NCBI GenBank assembly: GCA_041156125.1 | Contig: JBEVTI010000028.1 | Coordinates: 1 to 64,000, forward strand | Reading direction: 5' to 3' | From: Paraktedonobacter carboxidivorans | GTDB lineage: Bacteria > Chloroflexota > Ktedonobacteria > Ktedonobacterales > Ktedonobacteraceae | Length of the DNA: 64,000 nucleotides | Shown here: piece by piece, positions 53,959-62,454 of the stretch | Position numbering within the stretch: position 1 is the first letter of the stretch | Layout: each line of letters starts with the position of its first letter | Translations under genes and position numbers: made by a program | The notes under the pieces: model-generated | The model's input: the letters and a program-made list of their open reading frames with translations, nothing else | Database searches by the model: none | What the model was told of the DNA's origin: nothing

Positions 53959-55272
53959 TCAAAGCTCCGAGTTGTTCTGCGCCTGTATATCGCGGTAGCG
54001 ACTGAGCAGTCCGCCACCGCTGTTGCTGGTGTTGACCGCTTGAGGCTGGCGTTCAGGGGTGTCGCCAGCAGGTTGCAGGCGCGTGCGGTGTAGTGGACTC
54101 TGCGGGAGCCGCGCGGGAAGCGCTGGCTGAGGTCGCGAGAGGGATGCAGGCCGCGCATAATCAGTGATGGGGACGTTAAATGATGGGCTTGCCTGGTTCA
54201 GCCACACGGGTTCTGGTTGCGGTGTCTGAGGGCGCGGGAATTCGCTCTGTGCGCCGCCGAATGCCCTGGTTGAAAGCAGATCCCGCGCAAGGTCGTAATC
54301 TGGCTGCGCTACATTGGCTGGCATCAGATTCTCAGTAATGCGCAGTGGACCGTTGAAGCCGTTAAAGAAAGACACTGGCTGCTGACCACTCGCGCGCATT
54401 TGCTCCCAGACATTGCTGCTCGTCGCCTGTGGCGCGGGGGCGAGTTGCTGACGCCTGCTGTAACGTCGATTGATGCTCCAGGACCAGAGGGCCAGCAACA
54501 AGGCCAGAAGCAGCGCAAAAGGCACGATCACAGTTCTGGCGCCGCCGTTCAAGTCGTGGGCCTGGCTCGCGCTGACCGGATTCTGCTGTACGACAGGCGA
54601 ATGATACGTGGTCTTGCCTGTACCCTGCTGTTGTTGCTCCTGGGATAATTGCCGACCCTGGCGTTTAAGATCGGGTGGCACAGTTGGCGTAGGAGTCACA
54701 GGCGGGGGCGCTTCCGCGCGATACTTCTGCATCAGCGCAATCACTTTACCAGCCCACAGATCAGATGTAGATGTGCCCACATATGGATGAGAAATCGCGG
54801 AAACAGTCGTCAGGCCACGCTCGATATAGACCTTTTTCAGCATATAGAACCAGTAATTTACCGCGTCGGTATAAGATGGATAGATGGTATAGCCGTCATA
54901 AGCCGAGGGGTAGCCAATGCTGCCGCGCACGCTGCCGGGATTGCGATCCGCCAGCCCCACGCCTGCCGCGCCATCGTTCGTCTCGGTCCACCACACCGCC
55001 AGGGCAAAGGCATCGTCAATATTCTGAGCATGCGAAGCTGCTTCAACCGCCTTGCCCGTCCCAACCATTGGACTTCCCAGACGCTGCAAAATCGCGTCTA
55101 CATTCGCTGCCGGTAGGGATGGCTGGCCGACAACATTATCACCACTGGCATAGCTGGCCATAGTGCCCAACTGCCATTGATAGAGCAAAGCAATGCCTCC
55201 GCCTGCCAGGAGAATTACCAGGCTCAGCGTCAACATGTGAAGGAGACGTTTCTGTACAGGTCGTTTACTCAT
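53959..55272 (-). CDS. Membrane protein with lysozyme/glucosaminidase-like domain
   Basis: About 437 residues. An N-terminal helix (LLHMLTLSLVILLAGGGIALLYQW) precedes an extracytoplasmic domain with ILQRLGSPMVGTG, AFALAVWWTETNDGAAG (a Glu in the place of the lysozyme acid) and RNPGSVRGS, then YNTY-like YPSYTDAVNYWFYML. This resembles mannosyl-glycoprotein glucosaminidase or lysozyme-like folds found in phage-tail and wall hydrolases. A Pro-rich linker, a second helix (VIVPFALLLALLLALWSWSI) and a disordered tail follow. The start at 55272 is likely but its ribosome site is poor. Confidence 0.65.
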   Translation of the reverse strand: MSKRPVQKRLLHMLTLSLVILLAGGGIALLYQWQLGTMASYASGDNVVGQPSLPAANVDAILQRLGSPMVGTGKAVEAASHAQNIDDAFALAVWWTETNDGAAGVGLADRNPGSVRGSIGYPSAYDGYTIYPSYTDAVNYWFYMLKKVYIERGLTTVSAISHPYVGTSTSDLWAGKVIALMQKYRAEAPPPVTPTPTVPPDLKRQGRQLSQEQQQQGTGKTTYHSPVVQQNPVSASQAHDLNGGARTVIVPFALLLALLLALWSWSINRRYSRRQQLAPAPQATSSNVWEQMRASGQQPVSFFNGFNGPLRITENLMPANVAQPDYDLARDLLSTRAFGGAQSEFPRPQTPQPEPVWLNQASPSFNVPITDYARPASLSRPQPALPARLPQSPLHRTRLQPAGDTPERQPQAVNTSNSGGGLLSRYRDIQAQNNSEL

Positions 55273-55431
55273 AAAGGCCGTTTTCTCTACAACTAGCAAG
55301 CAGAGTCACACGCAAGTCGTCTTGCCCGGCCAATACCCCTCACTCCACCCCCTCAAGGCTCTGCTCTCTGACAGCTCATGCCAGATATGGCATATGAGCT
55401 GCTCTACAATGATCTCCATCCCTCGCTAAAA

Positions 55432-55569
55432 CTACATTTCAACGCTCACGCTGAATAACCTTGTGTCACATAGATGCACCAGCACATAATTCTGTGCATG
55501 TTCGCCTATTGTACCATGGCCATCCATATCGATACCATAAACAGCATCTCTATAGGTAGGATCTCCCAT
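55432..55569 (-). CDS. Possible 45-residue protein or gene remnant
   Basis: The frame starts with MGDPTYRDAVYGID and ends in LFSVSVEM. It stays open for another 20 codons upstream of the ATG, reading GLTKESLKERDREIVKEH, which is protein-like. There is no clear ribosome site. I do not recognise it; it may be the tail of a decayed gene. Confidence 0.3.
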   Translation of the reverse strand: MGDPTYRDAVYGIDMDGHGTIGEHAQNYVLVHLCDTRLFSVSVEM

Positions 55570-55679
55570 ATGCTCTTTAACAATCTCACGGTCGCGCTCT
55601 TTGAGCGACTCTTTGGTAAGACCCCATTAACTGGTGGATGACTTGAAAGGGTGATTGTTTTAGCTGAAGTACTATAGAA

Positions 55680-55721
55680 GAGGGCCGATCAATCGGGTCC
55701 TGTCCCGATTGATCGGCCCTC
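55680..55721. terminator. Long hairpin in a divergent gap
   Basis: Perfect 18-base arms around a 6-base loop. Both flanking large genes start, not end, on either side. Confidence 0.55.
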
Positions 55722-55944
55722 TATGGCATTTGCGTTATTTGCGGCAGCTATTTGGGATCTCACATTCCTCCACCAGATAATGTGGCTCTACCGACTCTTT
55801 TTCCAAGCTTTTTATTTAGACCGACACTCAAGTAACGAAAAATTAGCATATATATTAATCACTCACAGATACCGTTTCTAAGCTGCTAAACCGTATTTTT
55901 CATAAAACGCTGCATAAGCGAGTTATACTCCTTACGCCTTTTTT

Positions 55945-55990
55945 AAAGCGATTTGGCCTGATTTTGAAAAATCAGGGATAGCTCATATTC
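55945..55990 (-). repeat. Dispersed palindromic repeat
   Basis: TTTGG, then CCTGATTTTGAAAAATCAGG (one centre base changed), then GATAGCTCATATT. It has the same orientation as the copy at 41591. Confidence 0.65.
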
Positions 55991-56038
55991 TGTTACTCTT
56001 AGCAAGTTTGTTCGTCCTTTAAAGGATGTAGAGAATTC

Positions 56039-56069
56039 GGGAAAGTCCAGAACTTTCCTGGACTTTCCC
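56039..56069. repeat. 12-bp inverted repeat before the actin-like gene
   Basis: GGGAAAGTCCAG and CTGGACTTTCCC are perfect arms around AACTTTC, 63 bases upstream of the start. A smaller CCCGG..CCGGG stem follows. They are candidates for an operator or for part of a parC centromere. Confidence 0.55.
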
Positions 56070-56131
56070 AGACTCGCCCGGCTGTGCCGGGATGGCTTCC
56101 CGTTTTGGGATGACGAAAGGTATCTATCACT

Positions 56132-57217
56132 ATGGGCAATGCAACCTTGAAGGTGTTTGGGTATGGTCATGATTTTGGTAATAGTGAGACGTGTAGTGTC
56201 CTGAAAGGGCATGGCGTCAGCCAGAATCGCCAGATTCCCAGTGTCTTCGCTCCAGGCACCTGGCGTGAGGTTGAGACAATGGCGGCAGCCGCGGGCAAAA
56301 GTGTTTACGAATATGTGCAGTTCGGCCATTATGTCCTGGCCTATGTCAATGACCGGGACCAGTCAACTGAGAAAATTATCGGACAAAAAGTCTTTGACGA
56401 TGGTTTGCATCCTTCTACCACGCGAGCTGATCGAGAACGCTACTGGCGCAATAATTACTCTCTGGAAACGCTAATGGTCGGTAGCGCCTCGGCGAATTCG
56501 GAGGCCGGCTATGGATTGCACGTGGTCACTGGCCTGCCCGTACACCTGTATACGTTAGAGCACACGCAGGCTGTAATTGATGCTCTGCTTGGTACTTATA
56601 CATTCAAGTTGAACAATGAACCGCGCACAATGGTGGTCAAGAGCGTCCAGGTTGTTGCCGAGGGAGCTGGGGCACTGATTGCTTACGCGACTGGCGCGAA
56701 CCAGATCGAAGGAGTGATCGATATCGGTGGACAGACGACCGACCTCTACGGCGCTCAGGGCCAGAAGCCGATTCGCGCGATGTGCAAGAATTTGCAGAAA
56801 GGTGTAGCTGCCGCTGCCGACCTCTTCAACACAAAGTTCGCGGAGAATCATGGTCGCCCGCTTTCACTCAATATCTGCCAATCGCTCATGCGCCAGCATG
56901 TGGCGCAAGATCCCTATCTCGAAGTGCGCGATGCTCAGCGACAGCTTGTGCAGTCAGCGGACCTCAGCACGCTGATGGATTACGCGCTTGATACTGTCGG
57001 CCAGGAGATCGCGACGTTTGTCGCGCAGGCCTGGGCGGACCATATGTACGATGTAAGTCGCGCGTTGATCGTTGGCGGTGGCGCATACTACTTTAAGCGT
57101 TCCATCCAGGCGCGCTTGCCCTTTGCTAAATCAGTTCCAGCCCCGGAGATGGCGAATGCCGAGGGCTACGCTCGGCTGGCAGAAGCGATTATCCAGCGCA
57201 AACAGGCGGTGAGCTAA
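56132..57217 (+). CDS. Actin-like ATPase of the ParM/StbA family
   Basis: A 361-residue actin homologue. Phosphate-1 motif GHDFGNSETCSV is near residue 13, phosphate-2 VIDIGGQTTDLYG lies in the middle with the preceding VVAEGAGALIAYA, and the adenosine motif LIVGGGAYYF is near residue 312. This arrangement fits plasmid-type segregation actins, which polymerise to push DNA apart, better than MreB or FtsA. Its last base pair overlaps the next gene's ATG (TAATG), so a partner is cotranslated, as parR is with parM. AAAGG precedes the ATG. Confidence 0.88.
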   Translation: MGNATLKVFGYGHDFGNSETCSVLKGHGVSQNRQIPSVFAPGTWREVETMAAAAGKSVYEYVQFGHYVLAYVNDRDQSTEKIIGQKVFDDGLHPSTTRADRERYWRNNYSLETLMVGSASANSEAGYGLHVVTGLPVHLYTLEHTQAVIDALLGTYTFKLNNEPRTMVVKSVQVVAEGAGALIAYATGANQIEGVIDIGGQTTDLYGAQGQKPIRAMCKNLQKGVAAAADLFNTKFAENHGRPLSLNICQSLMRQHVAQDPYLEVRDAQRQLVQSADLSTLMDYALDTVGQEIATFVAQAWADHMYDVSRALIVGGGAYYFKRSIQARLPFAKSVPAPEMANAEGYARLAEAIIQRKQAVS

Positions 57218-57537
57218 TGGCACGTAATTGGGAAAAGTACATGTATGTCGAACTGGCCATTCCGCGCAACTCAGCATGGTTTCCCTTATTAGAAGCGGAG
57301 GCCGCGGCGAAAGGTCAGCCTCTGGCACAGGTAACGTTAGAAAAGCTCGCGGCCTCTTATCTGCGTGGAAATCTGGCCGCGTCAGCTTCACTCTCTAACA
57401 AACTAAACCACCTCTCGCCCGCTCAACAATCACAGCTTGTTGACAGCGAGTTTGCAGACGATATCGAGCCTCAACTGAGCGAAGAACAGGCCGCGCACAA
57501 CGCAGCCTCGTTTCTCGATAATGGTGGCCTTCTTTAA
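57217..57537 (+). CDS. Small partner of the actin-like protein (ParR-like by position)
   Basis: A 106-residue protein that starts within the actin-gene stop. The N-terminus reads YMYVELAIPRNSAWFPLLEAEAAAKG, a strand followed by helix as in ribbon-helix-helix DNA-binding proteins. Helix VTLEKLAASYLRG follows, then an acidic tail (DSEFADDIEPQLSEEQ). That plan, a DNA-binding head and acidic tail, suits a ParR adaptor linking filament to centromere. Sequence identity to known ParR proteins cannot be judged here. Confidence 0.65.
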   Translation: MARNWEKYMYVELAIPRNSAWFPLLEAEAAAKGQPLAQVTLEKLAASYLRGNLAASASLSNKLNHLSPAQQSQLVDSEFADDIEPQLSEEQAAHNAASFLDNGGLL

Positions 57538-57770
57538 AGCCAGCAGCAAAGCTGCTCTCCAGACCAGAGAAATTTGCTCATCCAGAGGCATATTTTATTG
57601 AGACCTTTATCGCGGAATGCCCAATCCGCGCATCGGCAGATTGTGACAAAGACAACGTCCTCTTTGTGAGGAATACACTATTCTATCAACATATGTTTAT
57701 GTTATAGTGTGAGTGAATTCATCCTTGTGAGTGATGTTGCCTATTTCTTGCTTACTGGAGGAAAAAGGAC

Positions 57771-58886
57771 GTGAGCCAGAATCCGAATGAATACAATCCT
57801 TACGCACCGCCGCCATCCGGTCCAAATTATAATCCCATTCCGAACTCAGGGTACGGTACACCGCCATCCGGTCCGCATGCAGGGTATGGTACACCGCCGA
57901 ATTATGCTGATCCTATAATGCCAGGCACCGATCCTTCGGCGAATCCCTACAGTTCCTATAATCCAGGAGCGGGAAGTGCTATTCCCACTAGTTACGGAGC
58001 CTATGGAGAACCCACCGCGCCGCCACCGCCGCCGCCTTATACCATGCCTGGCTATATGCCGCCCGCTTATACGCCTGGACCTTCCATTCCGCCTCCGAGA
58101 CAACCTCGTCGCAGCAGAACACTGCTGATCGTAGTCATCGTGCTACTGATAATCGTGGCTGGCTCTATTTTTGGTGGGATTACATATCATAACAACCAGG
58201 TCACAACTCAGAATAATAATAATGCGACTGCGACTGTTCAGAAAGCTCTCGCGGAATCTCAAGCTCACGCAACTGCGACCGCTGGCAGCTTCGCGACCGC
58301 GACAACTATCGCCTCCAACTTTCCCTTTTTCGCCCATCTGGCCTTGAATGATCCTCTGACCAGTAACAGCAATTCGCAATACGGCTGGCAGACTGATCAT
58401 TTCTGCACCTTCTCCGGTAATGCCTACCAGGCGCTCGACGACCAGAAGAATACCTATGGCCCATGCGTCGGTATGCTGACCAAATTCACCGACTTTACCT
58501 TTCAGGTAGACGTTACGATGAAGCAAGGGGACACTCAATCCGCTGGTGGCCTGTACTTCCGCGCGGACGGGACGAAGTCTCAGGGCTACATCTTCACAGT
58601 TGATCAGCAGAAGACCTATACCATCTGGATCGCTACAGACACCACGTCTAATAATTCGCGCACGCTAAAAACAGGAAGCGCTCCAACATTCGTTCCCGGT
58701 TCGGGACAGAGCAATACACTTGCTGTCGCGGCGCGGGGCGGGCAGATTTCTCTCTACGTCAACCAGCAACTGCTGATCACAATTCAGGATAGCACCTACG
58801 CGACTGGTGAGATCGGTTTTATCTCATCGAATACCGATGCCACCACAATTATGTCCTATAATAATGTCAAAGTCTGGACAGCGTAA
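57771..58886 (+). CDS. Proline-rich membrane-anchored protein with beta-sandwich domain
   Basis: A 371-residue protein starting at GTG after GGAGGAAAAAGG. Residues 1-115 are Pro/Tyr/Gly-rich with a repeated YGTPPSGP or YGTPPNY unit. One membrane helix follows RQPRRSR (LLIVVIVLLIIVAGSIFGG). The external part ends in a jelly-roll of the LamG/DUF1080 kind (FTFQVDVTMKQG, GGLYFRADG, YTIWIAT, LYVNQQLLITIQD, GEIGFISS). It may bind carbohydrate. Similar proline-rich tails occur on the two proteases. Confidence 0.75.
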   Translation: MSQNPNEYNPYAPPPSGPNYNPIPNSGYGTPPSGPHAGYGTPPNYADPIMPGTDPSANPYSSYNPGAGSAIPTSYGAYGEPTAPPPPPPYTMPGYMPPAYTPGPSIPPPRQPRRSRTLLIVVIVLLIIVAGSIFGGITYHNNQVTTQNNNNATATVQKALAESQAHATATAGSFATATTIASNFPFFAHLALNDPLTSNSNSQYGWQTDHFCTFSGNAYQALDDQKNTYGPCVGMLTKFTDFTFQVDVTMKQGDTQSAGGLYFRADGTKSQGYIFTVDQQKTYTIWIATDTTSNNSRTLKTGSAPTFVPGSGQSNTLAVAARGGQISLYVNQQLLITIQDSTYATGEIGFISSNTDATTIMSYNNVKVWTA

Positions 58887-58915
58887 AGCTGTCCAACCTG
58901 GTTAGCAGGGCAAGG

Positions 58916-58990
58916 TGAAGCGTTTGGGAAGTGGCTGAGTTTGTCAGCAGCAGAGCCGCCGACAAACTCAGCCACTTCCCAAACGCTTCA
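58916..58990. terminator. Hairpin terminator with 30-base perfect arms
   Basis: Arms 58916-58945 and 58961-58990 are exactly complementary around a 15-base loop. A small TGGACAGC..GCTGTCCA stem just before it overlaps the stop codon of the gene. Confidence 0.75.
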
Positions 58991-59112
58991 TTCAGGAAAG
59001 CATACCAGAGGCATGGAGAAACGCGTTTATTTCTGCGAGAGACCTTTGATAGGCGGGATTCGTTTAAAAATTTGATGCGACACTTTGAAATACGTCCAAT
59101 CCTCTAGAAGTA

Positions 59113-59121
59113 TGCTATACT
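59113..59121 (+). promoter_or_regulatory. Extended -10 promoter of the kinase gene
   Basis: TGCTATACT, the same extended -10 sequence as at 2990, lies 37 bases before the proposed ATT start. Confidence 0.5.
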
Positions 59122-59157
59122 GGTATGCAAGCATCTTGACGATGGGGGGCAGGTCCT

Positions 59158-61440
59158 ATTAGCCGACAGAATGGCAAAAGCAACACACAAACGGGTCAAC
59201 TTGATCCACATACCCTCTTGCGTAAGCGCTATTTGATTGTGCGCGCAATTGGGCGTGGAGGGATGGCCGCTGTCTACGAGGCCAGAGATACCCGCAACGG
59301 GACATCATGTGCTATCAAGGAAATGAGCCTCTCAACGGTACCCACGAACGAGCGTCCGCAGGCAATTCAGAATTTCCTGGCGGAAGCACGCATTCTCTCG
59401 CGCTTAAAGCACTCCAACCTGCCCGCCTTCACCGATTTCTTTACCGAGGGGACGCGCTATTTCCTGGTGATGGAATTTATTGATGGCAATACCCTTGAGG
59501 AATTGCTTGAGGCTAACCACGGTCCCTTTTCGGAACGGCGCGTGCTTGGCTGGGCGCGTCAGCTCTGCGATGTGCTGGAATATTTGCATAACCAGCAGCC
59601 ACCGGTGATTTTCCGCGACCTCAAGCCAGGCAACATTATGCTAACCCGCAACGGGCGCATCAAGCTGATCGATTTCGGCATTGCGCGCCTGTTTCGCCAC
59701 ACAGGTGCGCAGGATACCCAATTGCTGGGCACGCCCGGCTTTGCGCCACCTGAACAGTATGGCAGCGCTCAGACCGACGAGCGCTCGGATATCTATTCGA
59801 TGGCCATGACACTGTCCCAATTGATGACCGACTCCGTCAACGATAATGGCTTTGGCCTCAAGGATGTGCATTTCACCTATCCCCATATCTCCCCACCTGT
59901 CGCGCGCGTGCTTGAGAAAGCAACCTCGCTCAAGCCTGATGATCGCTATGAAAGTATTCAAGTCTTCCGCCGCGCTCTCCTGGGTATTGGAACGTTTCGC
60001 TTTGAGAATGGTGGCGAAGCGACCACGCCCGATGAACTGGCTGAACTCTGTGCACACTATCACGAGGAGGCCGCGGACTACCTCTTTGCTGGCGAGGTCG
60101 AGTCCTGGCTCCAGGAGATCGGCAAAGATGAAATGGCCCGCGCAGCCAAACGCCTGCGCGTAACCACGGGTGATCCTGAAATGGCGGTAGAGAAGCTGAT
60201 CCAGCTGCTACTAGGGACCGATACTCGCTCGCGCAGCGGCCAGAGCACGAATGGTAGCCAGACAGGCTCGTACACACGCGTCGGACCCGGCAGCCGGGCC
60301 GGGAACGCGCGCGAAGCCGCGTTGATCGTAGATCCAAAAACTATCGACTTCGGTCAGGTTTACCCCGGCCTCTCAGCGCCTATTCTCCTGACTCTCTCCG
60401 GCCCAAAGGGTACGCTGATCAGCGGCTCCCTGCATGTAGTAGAAAACTGGATTGTGCTGGACCAGACGACTTTTGACGGCACAAAGATTCCTATTAATGT
60501 GCGCATCGATAGTACACGTTTGCGCGGCTCTACCCACTATACTGGTACAATCATGATCACGCCCGATGAGAGTGAGCGCGATATCGCGGTAACGGTGGAA
60601 GCGGATGTTATGGGCTTCACCACAACTACCATCGCGCGTAAACAGGCAGCTCAGGGCGCAGGGGCCGATTTAGACGAGGATGATGCTCTGGTAGTGCCCG
60701 GCACTGGCCAGATGCGCATGGCCCCTCAGGCCACCGTTACGGTCGATATTCCGCTTGACACCAGCCAGACGACCGAGTACACCAACAAATATGGTCTCCC
60801 TGGCAGCGGTGGCTGGGACCCTCTGCAGGGCGTCTCGGCTCGCCAGACCGGGCGTATGAAGCTAGTGATTACCTTTATCGCGGCCTTTATGACCTCCGGT
60901 TTCTTCTATTTTGCTTTTTCCCATTTACAGCCGTTTCTGCAGAAACCGCCGCTGCCGCCGAATCCCTGGTTTATAGCGGTCCTGATCGGCCTGGTGCCAA
61001 TGGCTGCGCTGGGTGTAGGCCTGGTTAACTGGCTCTCTGCTTTGCGTGAACGTGAAACCTTTAACAGTCTGAGCACCAGTCTGGCCATCGGACTAACGGC
61101 GCTGGGGCTGGCCGAGGCTGGTTGGCAGAACACCTTTGGAGCTGGAGCCTCTATTCTCCATCTGCTGGTCATGCTGATTATTGCCGCGCTGGCCACGACG
61201 CTTGGCGCGCTTCCGCGTGTCAGTAATGCGTTAATCAATGGCGCGCTGTGGGGCATGCGCCGGGTGCGCTGGCTGATGATCGCCCTGGCCATGCTCCTGG
61301 GTGGCGCATTAGGCTTTACGCTAACTAATAGTCTGGGTATCGGCTGCTTTACCCCCTTTGGTGTTTTACTTGGCGTAGCCGTGGGAGCCTTTCTGATCCT
61401 GCGCGTTGATCGCCTGCTCAAGCAGAAACCACATCCATAA
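59158..61440 (+). CDS. Membrane Ser/Thr protein kinase
   Basis: About 760 residues. The kinase domain has GRGGMAAVYEARD, ATP Lys in CAIKEMS, FRDLKPGNIML (HRD as FRD), DFGIAR and GTPGFAPPEQYG. A helical segment (YHEEAADYLFAGEVESWL), a beta-sandwich (IDFGQVYPGLSAPILLTLSG) and five or six C-terminal membrane helices follow. The open frame has no ATG, GTG or TTG before TTG 59218, yet SNTQTGQLDPHTLLRKRYL upstream of it fits kinases of this type. ATT at 59158, four bases after GGGGGGCAGG, would supply it. The start is therefore unusual or is TTG 59218. It overlaps miaA by one base. Confidence 0.85.
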   Translation: MSRQNGKSNTQTGQLDPHTLLRKRYLIVRAIGRGGMAAVYEARDTRNGTSCAIKEMSLSTVPTNERPQAIQNFLAEARILSRLKHSNLPAFTDFFTEGTRYFLVMEFIDGNTLEELLEANHGPFSERRVLGWARQLCDVLEYLHNQQPPVIFRDLKPGNIMLTRNGRIKLIDFGIARLFRHTGAQDTQLLGTPGFAPPEQYGSAQTDERSDIYSMAMTLSQLMTDSVNDNGFGLKDVHFTYPHISPPVARVLEKATSLKPDDRYESIQVFRRALLGIGTFRFENGGEATTPDELAELCAHYHEEAADYLFAGEVESWLQEIGKDEMARAAKRLRVTTGDPEMAVEKLIQLLLGTDTRSRSGQSTNGSQTGSYTRVGPGSRAGNAREAALIVDPKTIDFGQVYPGLSAPILLTLSGPKGTLISGSLHVVENWIVLDQTTFDGTKIPINVRIDSTRLRGSTHYTGTIMITPDESERDIAVTVEADVMGFTTTTIARKQAAQGAGADLDEDDALVVPGTGQMRMAPQATVTVDIPLDTSQTTEYTNKYGLPGSGGWDPLQGVSARQTGRMKLVITFIAAFMTSGFFYFAFSHLQPFLQKPPLPPNPWFIAVLIGLVPMAALGVGLVNWLSALRERETFNSLSTSLAIGLTALGLAEAGWQNTFGAGASILHLLVMLIIAALATTLGALPRVSNALINGALWGMRRVRWLMIALAMLLGGALGFTLTNSLGIGCFTPFGVLLGVAVGAFLILRVDRLLKQKPHP

Positions 61441-62351
61441 TGACCGAACTGGCGAAACTGGTGGTTGTGGCAGGGCCAACCGCATCTGGGAAAAGCTCGC
61501 TGGGCATCGCCCTCGCGCAAGCTCTGCGCGGTGAAATCGTCTCAGCCGATTCACGCCAGGTCTATCGCGGCCTCGACCTTGGCGCGGCCAAAGTAACGCC
61601 CGCCGAACAGGCGCTGGTACCTCACCATCTGCTAGATGTAGCTGATCCCGCTGAAGTCTATACAGTAGCCCGTTTTCAAGAGGAGGCTATTAACGCTATC
61701 AACGGCATTCTGGCGCGTGGCAAACAGCCCCTTATGGTTGGCGGCTCACCTCACTATATCCAGGCCGTCGTCGATCACCTGGCCATTCCGCCCGTCCCAC
61801 CCCAGGCAGAGTTACGCGCGCAACTTGAAGCTCGTCCACTGGAGGAGTTGCTTGAAGAACTGGCGCAACTTGATCCGCTCAGCGCCGCCAGCATTGATCG
61901 CCAGAATCCGCGCCGGGTCATCCGCGCGCTTGAAGTCTGCCTGGTCACAGGCCAGCCTTTCTCAGAACAACGCCGGGTAGCTGCTCCTCTCTATAACTGC
62001 TTGCAACTGGCTATCGACTGGCCGCGCTCGGAACTCTATGCACGCATCGATCAGCGCGTCGAGCAGCGTATAAAGCAGGGCATGGTTGCGGAAGTGCAGG
62101 GCCTGCTGGATCGGGGCATCAGCCACGAGCGCCTGGACGCCTTTGGCCTTGAATACCGCTTCATCAGCCGCTGGCTACGCGGCGAATTTGCCAGTCAGGC
62201 GGAAATGCTACAACGCCTCAAATTCGCCATTCACGACTTTACACGCCGCCAGCTCACCTGGTTCCGCAAAGACCAGCGCATTCTCTGGCTCTCCAGCCAT
62301 ACACTTAACACGGCGGAAGATCTTGTGCGCGCATTTTTGCAGCAGACATAG
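61440..62351 (+). CDS. miaA: tRNA dimethylallyltransferase
   Basis: Adds a dimethylallyl group to A37 of tRNAs that read codons starting with U. The 303 residues have the P-loop VVAGPTASGKSSL, SADSRQVYRGLDLGAAKVTP, PHHLLDVADP, VGGSPHYIQAVVD (GGTGLY region, with Ser-Pro-His in place of Thr-Gly-Leu), RDxPRRVIRALE-like RQNPRRVIRALEV, and RRQLTWFRKD. The ATG sits in the kinase stop (TAATG). The change in the GGTGLY motif is worth noting but the rest is intact. Confidence 0.94.
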   Translation: MTELAKLVVVAGPTASGKSSLGIALAQALRGEIVSADSRQVYRGLDLGAAKVTPAEQALVPHHLLDVADPAEVYTVARFQEEAINAINGILARGKQPLMVGGSPHYIQAVVDHLAIPPVPPQAELRAQLEARPLEELLEELAQLDPLSAASIDRQNPRRVIRALEVCLVTGQPFSEQRRVAAPLYNCLQLAIDWPRSELYARIDQRVEQRIKQGMVAEVQGLLDRGISHERLDAFGLEYRFISRWLRGEFASQAEMLQRLKFAIHDFTRRQLTWFRKDQRILWLSSHTLNTAEDLVRAFLQQT

Positions 62352-62382
62352 GGGTTTAGAGCACCAGCAAGCATGTAGCACC

Positions 62383-62452
62383 AGCAGCATAGCCAGAGCA
62401 ACAAAAAGAGCGCTTTACAAAGTGCTCTTTTTGTTGCTCTGGCTATGCTGCT
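62383..62452. terminator. Bidirectional hairpin terminator
   Basis: The arms are about 34 bases with a single G-T wobble and a very small loop, between the convergent miaA and SMC-like genes. The stem contains AAAAAGAGC and GCTCTTTTT. Confidence 0.8.
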
Positions 62453-62454
62453 GC

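Larger units (their letters stand above)
55273..56131. other. 860-bp gap between divergent genes
   Basis: It contains a short possible gene (55432-55569), a long hairpin (55680-55721), an AT-rich segment (55780-55930), a dispersed palindromic repeat (55945-55990) and a symmetric 12-bp inverted repeat (56039-56069) before the actin-like gene. TATACT at 55924 may be a -10 box for that gene. Confidence 0.6.

Noticed and set aside
53600..53960. Biotin-responsive site upstream of bioY
   Set aside because: No recognisable BirA-type inverted repeat; the only hairpin (53895-53942) is better explained as the terminator of the preceding gene.
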